From contig CAJUDG010000004.1 of NCBI GenBank assembly GCA_910584745.1, positions 186,001-250,000 on the forward strand: a DNA stretch of 64,000 bases, read 5' to 3'. This stretch comes from an uncultured Eubacteriales bacterium. Its GTDB lineage: Bacteria > Bacillota > Clostridia > Oscillospirales > Acutalibacteraceae. The notes beneath the pieces are model-generated. The model did not search any database. It was not told the DNA's origin and saw only the letters and a list, made by a program, of their open reading frames with translations. Positions within the stretch are counted from its first letter, which is position 1, and the number at the start of each line of letters is the position of its first letter. A program made the position numbers and the translations under genes. Shown piece by piece: positions 15,477-23,475 of this stretch.

Positions 15477-16340
15477 TTACTCCAGGTCCTTCAGCTGTTC
15501 CAGCTCTTTCTTGTCTATCTTTACGCGGCCGTCCTTCAAAAGCTTCACCTGGTCCACCGTATAGACCTTCGGCGCAGCATCCGGGTCCTTATCCAGCCGT
15601 ACCGTGAGCCTCCTCGTCAGAAGGTTCTGGTCGATGACGACCCCCTTGCCGTCCGGCGTGGACACTATGGCGTTCACCTTCGGCGTGGTCCGCAAAAGGT
15701 CCTGATACGCCTCCTGCTCATATTTCAGGCAGCACATCAGCCGCCCGCAGGCCCCGGATATCTTCACCGGGTTCAGCGAGAGCCCCTGCTCCTTTGCCAT
15801 CTTGATGGACACCGGTTGGAAGCCCCCCAAAAACGACCCGCAGCAGAAGGGCCGCCCGCATATGCCGATGCCACCCAGCATCTTGGCCTCGTCCCGCACC
15901 CCTATCTGCCGAAGCTCTATCCTCGTGCGGAATATCCCCGCCAGGTCCTTTACAAGCTCCCTAAAGTCCACCCGGCCGTCGGCGGTGAAGTAAAAGAGTA
16001 TCTTGCTGTTGTCAAAGGTGTACTCCACGTCCACAAGCTTCATCTCAAGGCCCCGGGCCTCTATGCGCTTCTCGCAGGTCTTAAAGGCCGACTGTTCCTT
16101 CTTATGGTTCTCCTCCACCGTGCGGAGGTCCTCCGGGGTGGCCGGGCGTATTAGCTTTCTCAGGGGCTGGATGATGGAGGAGTCCCGCACCTCGGTGTTC
16201 TCCATAGCCACCTCGCCGCATTCAATGCCCCTGGCGGTCTCCACGATGGCCATGCTGCCCTTGCGCAGCTTTTCCCCGCAGGGGTCGAAATAGTATACTT
16301 TGCCGGTGCTTCTGAATCGCACCCCTATCACTTCTGCCAT
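15477..16340 (-). CDS. ricT: RicT/YaaT, PSP1-domain Fe-S protein
   Basis: 287 aa. The PSP1 domain (about 60-170) and cysteine sets GICGRPFCC and ACGRLMCCLKYE are typical. In Bacillus RicT forms a complex with RicA and RicF that carries Fe-S clusters and steers RNase Y. Synteny with holB and darA supports the call. Confidence 0.92.
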   Translation of the reverse strand: MAEVIGVRFRSTGKVYYFDPCGEKLRKGSMAIVETARGIECGEVAMENTEVRDSSIIQPLRKLIRPATPEDLRTVEENHKKEQSAFKTCEKRIEARGLEMKLVDVEYTFDNSKILFYFTADGRVDFRELVKDLAGIFRTRIELRQIGVRDEAKMLGGIGICGRPFCCGSFLGGFQPVSIKMAKEQGLSLNPVKISGACGRLMCCLKYEQEAYQDLLRTTPKVNAIVSTPDGKGVVIDQNLLTRRLTVRLDKDPDAAPKVYTVDQVKLLKDGRVKIDKKELEQLKDLE

Positions 16341-16368
16341 TTATTCTCTCCTAATTATTTCTTGCGTC

Positions 16369-17343
16369 CTATTTTATGCCCTTGTCCTGAAGCCCCGCAC
16401 AGTAGCAGGTCAGCAGCAGGGCGGTATTGGCGTTCCGGTCCAGCTTCTGCCGGGTGCCGGCGGTAAGCTCCCGCAGGGCCATCAGCCGCCCCAGGGGAAG
16501 GCCCTTAAGGGCCTCCGCCGCCTGGGCCGCGCCCCCAAGCTGAGAGCCGCCCCCCGCCCGCAGAACGCAGGCGTCCCGGAATATCAGCTCCAGCCGGTCA
16601 AGGGTCTCCCGAAAGAGGGCCCGGTCCTTCTGCAACGGGGCCGCCGCCTTTAAAAGGCCGTGGCCCGGGCCCCGGACCGCCTCCGCCATCCCGCAGGCCA
16701 GCCGGAAGGCCTGGGCGGTTATGCCCCCCTCCAGCTCCTCCTGCATACGGCCCAGGTTCCCGCCGCAAAGCAGCGCCAGCTCCATGGCCTTCTCCGGGGA
16801 GACGTCCTTATGCCCGCGGAGCCATCCCGCGGCCTCCTCCGGCTCCGGCGGGCGCAGGGCGAAAGCCTGCACCCGGGAGCGTATGGTGGGCAGGACAGCC
16901 TCCACCGAGGGGCATAGCAGGATAAAGACCACGCTCTTTGGCGGCTCCTCGATAAGCTTTAAGAGCTTATTCTGGGCGGCGGGCTGGGCGCCGGTCCCAA
17001 GGTGGACTATATACACGTTATAGGCGGCCTCCTCGGGCATACGGTAGGCGTCCTCAAGCATACGGCCCACGGCCTCCACGCTGAGGGCCGCGCCGGAGCC
17101 CTTTATGGTCCGGATATCAGGATGGCTCCCCGCGTCCGCCCTTATACAGCCGGGGCACAGGCCGCAGGGGGCATGTGCCGGGTCCCGGCAGACCAGGGCC
17201 TTTGCGGTAAGGGCCGCGAGGGTCCGCTTCCCGATGCCGCTCTCCCCGTGGAAAAGCAGGGCATGGGGAAAACGCCCGGCGGAAAAGGCGCGGATAAGGG
17301 CCTCTTTCACCGGGGCGTTCCCCAGAAATCCCGGAAATTCCAT
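16369..17343 (-). CDS. holB: DNA polymerase III delta' subunit
   Basis: About 324 aa from the ATG at 17343 (MEFPGFLGNAPV). The reading frame continues upstream but that part only reads across darA in the wrong frame. It has a P-loop GESGIGKRT, a Cys4 zinc module (CRDPAHAPCGLCPGC) and LLKLIEEPP with sensor region, as in clamp-loader AAA+ subunits. The start codon overlaps the darA stop by one base (TGATG). Confidence 0.92.
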   Translation of the reverse strand: MEFPGFLGNAPVKEALIRAFSAGRFPHALLFHGESGIGKRTLAALTAKALVCRDPAHAPCGLCPGCIRADAGSHPDIRTIKGSGAALSVEAVGRMLEDAYRMPEEAAYNVYIVHLGTGAQPAAQNKLLKLIEEPPKSVVFILLCPSVEAVLPTIRSRVQAFALRPPEPEEAAGWLRGHKDVSPEKAMELALLCGGNLGRMQEELEGGITAQAFRLACGMAEAVRGPGHGLLKAAAPLQKDRALFRETLDRLELIFRDACVLRAGGGSQLGGAAQAAEALKGLPLGRLMALRELTAGTRQKLDRNANTALLLTCYCAGLQDKGIK

Positions 17344-17666
17344 CAGACCTTCTCGAAGCGGTCCACGTTCAGCACGAAGATGGTGGAGCCGCCCACTGTG
17401 ACCTCCACCGGGAAGGAGGAGTACATGCCCACCTCCATGGTGGAGGAGTGGGGAACGATCTGGGTGCGGCGGCTGCTGTACTTGGAGATGATGCCGATGA
17501 CCGCATCCACCTTCTCGTCGTCCACGCCGGAGATAAAGGTGGTGTTGCCCGCCATAAGGAAGCCGCCGGTGGTGGCAAGCTTCGTGACGGAAAAGCCCTC
17601 CCGGGTCAGGGCCGAGGATACGGCGCCGCTGTCGTCGTTGCTGACGATTGCAAGGATAAGTTTCAT
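17343..17666 (-). CDS. darA: Cyclic-di-AMP receptor PstA/DarA
   Basis: 107 aa, a PII-like fold protein of the DUF970 family. MKLILAIVSNDDSG, LATTGGFLMAGNTTF and the SSRRTQ loop are typical. It binds c-di-AMP; its output is not well defined in any host. In Bacillus it is also next to holB (with yaaR between), so identity is strongly supported. Confidence 0.93.
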   Translation of the reverse strand: MKLILAIVSNDDSGAVSSALTREGFSVTKLATTGGFLMAGNTTFISGVDDEKVDAVIGIISKYSSRRTQIVPHSSTMEVGMYSSFPVEVTVGGSTIFVLNVDRFEKV

Positions 17667-17756
17667 AAATAGAGCTCCCCTTTCTGGTAATAGAGGTCAT
17701 TTCATTTATTTTACCATAAAGTCGGGGGAAAATCTAGCCCTAATGAGAAATTTAAC

Positions 17757-18485
17757 TCAATTTGCCCCGCAGAGGAGCAGATCGGCCTTATCCCGGCTGA
17801 GCCCGGCGTATTTCACCATCAGGCCCACCACCTGCCGCTGGCGCTGTGAGGCCAGGTCCGGGTTCTCGTTCAGGTCGTAGACCGAGGGGGCGTTGGGTAT
17901 GCCGGCCAGAAGGGTGCACTGGTAATCCGTCATCCCCGAGGGATCCTTGTGAAAATACGTCCGGCTGGCGTCGCCCACGGTGTAGCAGCCGCTGCCGAAG
18001 TAGATGCTGTTCACATACAGCTCCAGGATCTCCTCCTTGGAAAAGCGGCGCTCCAGGTCCCAGGCCATGAACACCTCGGCCACCTTGCGGGCCAGTTCCT
18101 TTTCCTGGGTGAAGTAAAGATTCTTGGCCAGCTGCTGGGTGATGGTGCTGCCGCCCTCGGCAAAGGACATGGTCTTTATGTCGTTATAGAGTGCCCGGCC
18201 TATGGCGATATAGTCCACACCCCCGTGCTCATAGAACCGGTGGTCCTCGGCGGCAACGACGGCGTCCAGATATGTGTCCGGCAGCTCTGAGAGCGGGGTG
18301 AAGCCGTCCTTTGCCCGGACCTCTCCCGCGGCCTTTAACACCGGCAGCCGCTCCAGGGCGCAGGTGTACATATGATAGCCCCGCAGGGTCACGGCCCCCG
18401 CGGCGATGACGCAGACGGCAAAGAGTATCAGTAATATGTTCCGCGCCGCCTTTAGTATGGTGTGTTTCGTGTTCTTTGCGGTCAT
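17757..18485 (-). CDS. Monofunctional peptidoglycan transglycosylase (GT51)
   Basis: 242 aa. One N-terminal membrane helix (about 15-38) precedes a GT51 domain with the catalytic EDHRFYEHGGVD, GGSTITQQLAKNLY and RRFSKEEILELYVN motifs. There is no penicillin-binding transpeptidase domain, so it polymerises lipid II glycan only, outside the membrane. It stands alone, 90 bp upstream of darA on the same strand. Confidence 0.92.
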   Translation of the reverse strand: MTAKNTKHTILKAARNILLILFAVCVIAAGAVTLRGYHMYTCALERLPVLKAAGEVRAKDGFTPLSELPDTYLDAVVAAEDHRFYEHGGVDYIAIGRALYNDIKTMSFAEGGSTITQQLAKNLYFTQEKELARKVAEVFMAWDLERRFSKEEILELYVNSIYFGSGCYTVGDASRTYFHKDPSGMTDYQCTLLAGIPNAPSVYDLNENPDLASQRQRQVVGLMVKYAGLSRDKADLLLCGAN

Positions 18486-18594
18486 TGCAAGGACTCCCTT
18501 CGCTTGTGATGGTTATATTTTAGCAGGGACTCCTTGCGAATTCCTTACGGAAATTCTTTCGGATCGTTTAGCATACCTTACATTTTCTGTAAGG

Positions 18595-19617
18595 TTACTT
18601 TTTCATCAGGAAGATACCCGCCTTCTTGCCGGAGACGAGTATGTCGTATCTTTCGGCAAGCGCAAGCCCCGGGGCGCACTCCAGCGCCCCGAGAAGCGCG
18701 TCCTTTGCGGCGGTGAGTATAACTATACGGCCGCCGGGCTTAAGACAGGCGGCCATTTCACCGAGGGCCCGGGAGTAGAACTCATCGATGGACATGCCCA
18801 CATCCTGATAGAGCCCCCAGGGCGGGTCGGTGATGAAGGCGTCCACGCTGCCGGGGGCGAAGACCTCCGTGAGCTTTAACGCGTCCTGCTTTTTTATACG
18901 GATATTCTCCCGGCGGGGCAGCTTTTCCCGGGACGAGGCCAGCATCTTCCCGTCCGTGTCAAAGGCGAAGATTTCTGTGAAGGGAAAGCGCCTGCACCGC
19001 TCCTTTGGTATGGCCCCGTGGCCGCAGAAGGGGTCGCAGACGGTATCTCCGGGTCTCGGGTCCGAGAGCCAGCAGAGCATATAGGCGAGCTCCGGGTGCA
19101 GCTCCCCGGGGGAGAGGAGCTTGTCATAGGCCTTATGGCGGCTGAGGCGCTTTAAAAGCCAGGCTTGGCCGTCAGAGCGGACCATGGCCCAGAACTCGCT
19201 GTCCGGCAGGGAGCGGTCGGGCCGAAGGCCGCTCTCTGTACGCAGCCTGTCCTCAACGGCCGACCGGGCTCTTTTGGGCACGGAGACCAGCTGCCCGCAG
19301 CAGGAGGCCGCCAGACGGAAGGTCCTTGTGCCCTTGGGATTGTCCCGGCAGGCGGGCCAGTCAACGGGGGCGCCGGGCACCGAGCGGAGAAAGTCCCCGA
19401 GACCCTCGGGCGTGGGAGCGGCGGGGGTGGTATAGAGGACCCGGAAGATATTGTTGAAGCAGAACAGGTTGAGATCGCTGTAGGGCACGGCCGTGGTAAA
19501 ATCCACGGAGCCGCCGGAGAGGGAGAGCCCATCAAGGTCCTTAAGGCGGCGGGCAAGTATTTGGGCGCAGACGTCCTCTGTCCCGGATATGCAAAGGCCA
19601 AGATAGCGGTACGGCAT
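18595..19617 (-). CDS. RNA methyltransferase, RlmL/Trm11-like
   Basis: 340 aa. N-terminal half (about 1-150) is THUMP-like in position. The C-terminal Rossmann domain has GDTVCDPFCGHGAIPKE as SAM motif and ITDPPWG as an N2-guanine/N6-adenine catalytic loop, as in the UPF0020 group. The target (tRNA or 23S rRNA guanine) is not determined. A CCTTAC-N7-GTAAGG hairpin follows the stop. Confidence 0.8.
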   Translation of the reverse strand: MPYRYLGLCISGTEDVCAQILARRLKDLDGLSLSGGSVDFTTAVPYSDLNLFCFNNIFRVLYTTPAAPTPEGLGDFLRSVPGAPVDWPACRDNPKGTRTFRLAASCCGQLVSVPKRARSAVEDRLRTESGLRPDRSLPDSEFWAMVRSDGQAWLLKRLSRHKAYDKLLSPGELHPELAYMLCWLSDPRPGDTVCDPFCGHGAIPKERCRRFPFTEIFAFDTDGKMLASSREKLPRRENIRIKKQDALKLTEVFAPGSVDAFITDPPWGLYQDVGMSIDEFYSRALGEMAACLKPGGRIVILTAAKDALLGALECAPGLALAERYDILVSGKKAGIFLMKK

Positions 19618-19701
19618 AAGTATTGTCCTCCTGGGGATGTGTGCTTGAAATCTGGCGGAAGATATAATATAATATAAAGTATATCACAGAAGGGGCGGGT
19701 C

Positions 19702-20070
19702 GTGTTGAAAAAAATACAGGAATCTGCGGAAAATTATTTGGAGACTATACTCATTCTCCACCAGCGCACGGGCGCGGTGCGGTCCATAGACATCGCCGCC
19801 GAGATGGAGTTCAGCAAGCCCAGCGTCAGCGTGGCCATGAAGCACCTCAGAGAGCGGGGCTGCATAACCGTGGACCGGGACGGCTTTATCAGCCTTACCG
19901 AGGAGGGCCGGACCATTGCCGAGAGCGTCTATGAGCGGCATCTGCTCTTTACCCGCTGGCTGACCTCTCTGGGCGTGCCCGAGGAGCTGGCCGCGGAGGA
20001 CGCCTGCCGGATAGAGCATGTTATAAGCGAGGAGACCTTCAGGGCCATACAGCGGCACGTGGACGGCTGA
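19702..20070 (+). CDS. DtxR/MntR-family metalloregulator
   Basis: 122 aa from GTG 19702. The helix-turn-helix (SAENYLETIL, RSIDIAAEMEFSKPSVSVAMKHL) and the metal/dimer domain (HLLFTRWLTSLGV, EDACRIEHVIS) match MntR/IdeR; H, E and C/H ligands are present (DACRIEH). It probably represses manganese or iron uptake genes elsewhere. An AT-rich TATAATATAAT tract lies just upstream. Confidence 0.88.
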   Translation: MLKKIQESAENYLETILILHQRTGAVRSIDIAAEMEFSKPSVSVAMKHLRERGCITVDRDGFISLTEEGRTIAESVYERHLLFTRWLTSLGVPEELAAEDACRIEHVISEETFRAIQRHVDG

Positions 20071-20121
20071 GCACCACCTTTCGCCCCGGGGCATAAACTG
20101 GGGCGAAGGAGGTGAATACCT

Positions 20122-20694
20122 GTGCCTATTCGTGTGTTTATAGACCAGGGCCATAACCCGCAGGGAGTAAACGCCGGGGCCGAGGGCAACGGCCTTCGGG
20201 AGCAGGACGTGACCTATGTGGTGGGCAGGGCTCTGGCGGATATGCTGCGGGACGACCCGAGATTTGCCGTAAGGCTTTCGCGGAACACTCCCACGGAGAG
20301 CCTTGGCACCAGCAACGCCACCAGTCTTGCCGCCCGGGTGCGCATGGCCAATTCCTGGCCGGCCAACTATTTTGTGAGCATACACTGCAACTCCAACCCA
20401 AATCCGGCCATAAACGGCTCTGAGGTGTATGTGTATCAGGAGGGGACCCAGGCCTTCTGGCTGGGACAGCACATCATACATGGCCTTGTGCAGGAGGCCG
20501 GCACCAGGGACAACGGCGTGCGGGTGAACCCGTCGCTGTATGTGCTGAGAAAGACCAGTATGCCCGCGGTGCTGGTGGAGCTGGGATATCTCTCGAACCC
20601 CGGGGACGCCATGAAGCTCAGAGACGATCCCAGATCCTTTGCAAGGGGCATATATGTGGGTATGCTGAGCTATTTCGGGTTTGCCCAGATCTGA
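20122..20694 (+). CDS. N-acetylmuramoyl-L-alanine amidase (Amidase_3)
   Basis: 190 aa from GTG with GGAGGTG 7 nt upstream. Zinc ligands are visible as FIDQGHN (His), the conserved Glu in GNGLREQ, SIHCN (His) and the catalytic Glu in LVELGYLSN. It cleaves the MurNAc-L-Ala bond. There is no signal peptide or wall-binding domain, which recalls CwlC-type enzymes released when a sporulating mother cell lyses; that role is inferred only. Confidence 0.88.
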   Translation: MPIRVFIDQGHNPQGVNAGAEGNGLREQDVTYVVGRALADMLRDDPRFAVRLSRNTPTESLGTSNATSLAARVRMANSWPANYFVSIHCNSNPNPAINGSEVYVYQEGTQAFWLGQHIIHGLVQEAGTRDNGVRVNPSLYVLRKTSMPAVLVELGYLSNPGDAMKLRDDPRSFARGIYVGMLSYFGFAQI

Positions 20695-20698
20695 GGAT

Positions 20699-20740
20699 AA
20701 AAAGCATATCCCCCCGTCGCCGGAGGGATATGCTTTTTAT
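20699..20740. terminator. Bidirectional terminator between amidase and small-protein genes
   Basis: AAAAAGCATATCCC and GGGATATGCTTTTT arms with a short GC-rich loop, T-rich on both strands. Confidence 0.88.
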
Positions 20741-20769
20741 TGGGAGTGACGAAAACTTATATGCATTTT

Positions 20770-20913
20770 TCAGCGGCCAAGCACCCAGAACATGGCCTGT
20801 TCCTTCTGGCCGGTGACCTGGAACACGTCGGCCTTCTCCTGAACGAAGCGCTCGTAGTTCTCATTCTGGCGGCGGTCCATAGCGTCCTTGAATATGGTAT
20901 CGTATTTTTTCAT
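20770..20913 (-). CDS. Small protein A (47 aa), paralogue of the next gene
   Basis: The ORF begins MKKYDTIFKD with AAAGGAG about 9 nt upstream and ends VLGR. It shares the core QEKADVFQVTGxKEQAMFW with the 52-aa product of 20977-21135, while the N-terminal parts differ. Conserved protein sequence in two adjacent copies with good ribosome sites indicates real genes. No signal peptide or membrane segment; mostly charged and helical in look. I do not recognise the family. Confidence 0.8.
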   Translation of the reverse strand: MKKYDTIFKDAMDRRQNENYERFVQEKADVFQVTGQKEQAMFWVLGR

Positions 20914-20976
20914 GATGAATCTCTCCTTTAAGTTTATAAATAATTTCTAAATGGTTTGTAAATATGCTGTAAATTC

Positions 20977-21135
20977 TTACCGGGCCAGCATGTTCTGGCT
21001 CCAGAACATTGCCTGCTCCTTCCGGCCGGTGACCTGGAAGACGTCGGCCTTCTCCTGCATGAAGAGCTCGAAGCTCTCGGCCTGGCGGCGCATATTGTTT
21101 AAGGCGTTCCTTACGGTGTTGACTGTGTTTTTCAT
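20977..21135 (-). CDS. Small protein B (52 aa), paralogue of small protein A
   Basis: Begins MKNTVNTVRNALNNM, with GAGGAG 9 nt before the ATG, and ends SQNMLAR. It holds the core QEKADVFQVTGRKEQAMFW at residues 27-45, 18 of 19 positions shared with small protein A. A consensus promoter lies 70-100 bp upstream and the two genes are tandem, so one transcript is likely. Family and function unknown. Confidence 0.82.
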   Translation of the reverse strand: MKNTVNTVRNALNNMRRQAESFELFMQEKADVFQVTGRKEQAMFWSQNMLAR

Positions 21136-21206
21136 ATTGAAGCTCTCCTCTCAGTATTTATAAAGCGTTTTGTTAGGATTCTTTTCTCTCCCGACCTTGT
21201 GACTAT

Positions 21207-21235
21207 ATTATAAACCAAGTTTATAAAGTTGTCAA
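21207..21235 (-). promoter_or_regulatory. Promoter of the twin small-protein genes
   Basis: On the minus strand TTGACA (21235-21230), 17 bp, TATAAT (21212-21207). The spacer contains TTTATAAA, one of five copies in this region, and could be an operator. Confidence 0.8.
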
Positions 21236-21303
21236 GGGGTTTTATAAAGATTTTTTCAAAAATTTTTGAAAATTTATAAAGCCACAAAATATTCCCCCCT
21301 CTC

Positions 21304-21628
21304 TTGACAATGCCCGCCAGTTATGGTATACTATCCGTGCAAAATATCTCCAAAAACTGTGACGGGAAGAAAACGGCGATCCCGGCCTTTCAGAGAGCCT
21401 GCGGGCGGTGCGAGCAGGCGGCAGGCCGCCGCGCATACTGTTCCCCGAGTTGCCGCGCCCAACGCCCCATATGGGGTCAGTAAGCGCCGCCGTGTGGCGT
21501 CGTTACCCGCCCGGCCTTGTCAGAGGCGCAGAGAAGCAGAAACGGCCCTGCCGTATCTGCCTGAATCCTGGGTGGTACCGCGAAGCTTTTCGCCCCGGGC
21601 GCTTTACAAAAAGCGTCCGGGGCTTTTG
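21304..21628 (+). promoter_or_regulatory. T-box leader with promoter, upstream of leuA (leucine specifier CTG)
   Basis: Promoter TTGACA (21304), 17 bp, TATACT (21327). The leader has stem I features (AGAGAGCC and GGTGCGAGCAGG, about 21392-21415), a specifier loop, the T-box TGGGTGGTACCGCG (21569-21582) and a terminator GCCCCGGGCGCTTT/AAAGCGTCCGGGGC with TTTT (21592-21628). Aligned with the ileS T-box, CTG at 21438-21440 takes the specifier place, 6 nt before GAGTTGCC. Uncharged tRNA-Leu should prevent termination. Confidence 0.92.
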
Positions 21629-21684
21629 ATTTCCCCCGGTGAACTGACGAAATTCCATCATATTTATAGAAAGAAGGAGTAAAA

Positions 21685-23364
21685 ATGAACCTCGGCTACC
21701 GCAAGTACAGGCCCTTCGAGCCCATACCCTTCCCGGAGCGCACCTGGCCGGACAAGGCCATCACAAAGGCCCCAGCCTGGTGCAGCGTTGACCTGCGCGA
21801 CGGCAACCAGGCCCTTATCAACCCCATGAACCTTGAGCAGAAGCTGGAGTTCTTCCAGCTCTTATGCGACATCGGCTTCAAGGAGATAGAGGTGGGCTTT
21901 CCCTCGGCCTCTGAGACGGAGTACGAAATACTCAGGGCCCTTATCGACCAGGACCTGATCCCCGACGACGTGACCATCCAGGTGCTTGTCCAGGCCAGAG
22001 AGCACCTTATCCGCAAGACCTTCGAGGCCATCGACGGCGCGAAGAACGTGATAGTGCACTTCTATAACTCTACCTCCACTTTGCAGCGCCGGGTGGTGTT
22101 CAACACGGACATGCAGGGGGTTATTGATATCGCCGTCAACGGCGCGAAGCTTATCAGAAAGCTCACTGAGGAGATAACGGCCAACTCCGACATCAATATA
22201 AGGTATGAATACTCCCCGGAGAGCTTCTCCGGCACGGAGATGGACAATGCCGTGCTCATCTGCGACAGGGTCCTGGAGGAGCTGGGGGCCACGCCGGAGA
22301 ACAGGGTCATCATAAACCTCCCGAACACCGTGGAGATGTGCACCCCCAACACCTACGCCGACCAGATAGAGTATTGCTGCAGGAACATGAAGCACAGGGA
22401 CAGCGCCATAATCAGCCTGCACCCCCATAACGACCGTGGCACGGCCACCGCCGCCACGGAGCTTGGGATAATGGCCGGGGCCGAGCGGGTTGAGGGCACC
22501 ATCTTCGGCAACGGCGAGCGCACGGGCAACTCTGATATTATGAACCTTGCCATGAACATGTATTCACAGGGCGTGGACCCGGAGCTGGATTTCAGCCATA
22601 TGAACCATATTAAAGAGGTATACGAGCGCTGCACGGAGATGAATGTACATCCCCGGCACCCATATGCGGGCAAGCTGGTGTTCACGGCCTTCAGCGGCTC
22701 ACACCAGGACGCCATAAACAAGGGCGTCAACGCCATGCAGAAGGAGAATAACCCCTACTGGGAGGTGCCGTACCTGCCCATCGACCCGGCAGATTTAGGG
22801 CGGCAGTACGAGCCCATCGTGCGCATAAACAGCCAGTCCGGCAAGGGCGGCGCGGCCTTTGTGATGCACCAGAACTTCGGATATGTGCTGCCGAAGGCCA
22901 TGCACCCGGAGTTCGGCAAGCTTGTGAAGAAGGACTGCGATGAGAAGGGCCGGGAGATAAGCGCCCAGGAGGTCTTTGACATCTTCAAGAACGAGTATCT
23001 GGACGTGCACGAGCCCTATGACCTTATAAGCTATAAGATATTCGAGGAGGACGGCGGCGACGGGAAGGTCATCGTGGACTTTGAGGGCACGGTGCGCCAC
23101 GACAACGTGACCAAAGCCGTGTCCGGCAAGGGCAACGGGCCCATAGACGCGTTCTTCAACGCCATAAAGGCCGTGGGCCTGGAGCATTACGAGTTCGTAA
23201 GCTACAGCGAGCATGCAATCTCGGCGGGGGCGGATTCAAAGGCCGTGTCCTATATTGAGCTCAAGCACGGGGAGGAGAGATTGTTCGGTGTGGGGGTGGA
23301 CAGCAATATCAGTATAGCGTCCATAAAGGGCATAATCTGCGCCATAAACCGTAACCTGCGGTGA
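21685..23364 (+). CDS. leuA: 2-isopropylmalate synthase, long (type 2) form
   Basis: 559 aa, the length of actinobacterial-type LeuA. Catalytic barrel motifs: WCSVDLRDGNQAL, EVGFPSASETEYE and SLHPHNDRGTA (His pair for the metal). The C-terminal part (about 430-559) is the regulatory/dimer domain that gives leucine feedback in this family. It condenses acetyl-CoA with 2-oxoisovalerate in leucine synthesis. A leucine-type T-box precedes it. No leuB/C/D genes are adjacent. Confidence 0.95.
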   Translation: MNLGYRKYRPFEPIPFPERTWPDKAITKAPAWCSVDLRDGNQALINPMNLEQKLEFFQLLCDIGFKEIEVGFPSASETEYEILRALIDQDLIPDDVTIQVLVQAREHLIRKTFEAIDGAKNVIVHFYNSTSTLQRRVVFNTDMQGVIDIAVNGAKLIRKLTEEITANSDINIRYEYSPESFSGTEMDNAVLICDRVLEELGATPENRVIINLPNTVEMCTPNTYADQIEYCCRNMKHRDSAIISLHPHNDRGTATAATELGIMAGAERVEGTIFGNGERTGNSDIMNLAMNMYSQGVDPELDFSHMNHIKEVYERCTEMNVHPRHPYAGKLVFTAFSGSHQDAINKGVNAMQKENNPYWEVPYLPIDPADLGRQYEPIVRINSQSGKGGAAFVMHQNFGYVLPKAMHPEFGKLVKKDCDEKGREISAQEVFDIFKNEYLDVHEPYDLISYKIFEEDGGDGKVIVDFEGTVRHDNVTKAVSGKGNGPIDAFFNAIKAVGLEHYEFVSYSEHAISAGADSKAVSYIELKHGEERLFGVGVDSNISIASIKGIICAINRNLR

Positions 23365-23380
23365 GCGAAATGAGGGGGTC

Positions 23381-23431
23381 AAGGGGTGCTGTGCACCCCT
23401 TGCGGGGTGTGGGGTGGAACCCCACGACCTT
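23381..23431 (+). repeat. Intergenic palindromic repeat (REP-like), copy B
   Basis: Two hairpins in row: AAGGGGTGC/GCACCCCTT (23381-23401) and GTGGGG/CCCCAC within CTTGCGGGGTGTGGGG... (23399-23431). The second matches copy A at 15419 in inverse orientation. It lies between leuA and the symporter and may end leuA transcription. Confidence 0.7.
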
Positions 23432-23475
23432 AGTGCTCAGCGGAGCTGAGTAAAAAACTTGAGGGGACGATAGAA

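Larger units (their letters stand above)
20933..21280. repeat. Five copies of the palindromic octamer TTTATAAA
   Basis: Exact copies at 20933, 21157, 21220, 21241 and 21273, placed before each small-protein start, inside the promoter spacer and just upstream of the -35. Five in 350 bp of moderately AT-rich DNA suggests a protein-binding site, but could partly be base composition. Confidence 0.45.

Noticed and set aside
16369..17700. A 443-codon open frame that seems to extend holB by 117 residues at the N-terminus
   Set aside because: The extra part reads through darA in another frame and is Arg/His-rich nonsense; MEFPGFLG at 17343 is the clamp-loader start and overlaps the darA stop.
20933..21280. 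The TTTATAAA repeats as a CRISPR-like array
   Set aside because: Units are 8 bp, unevenly spaced and surround genes; there are no long repeats, constant spacers or cas genes.
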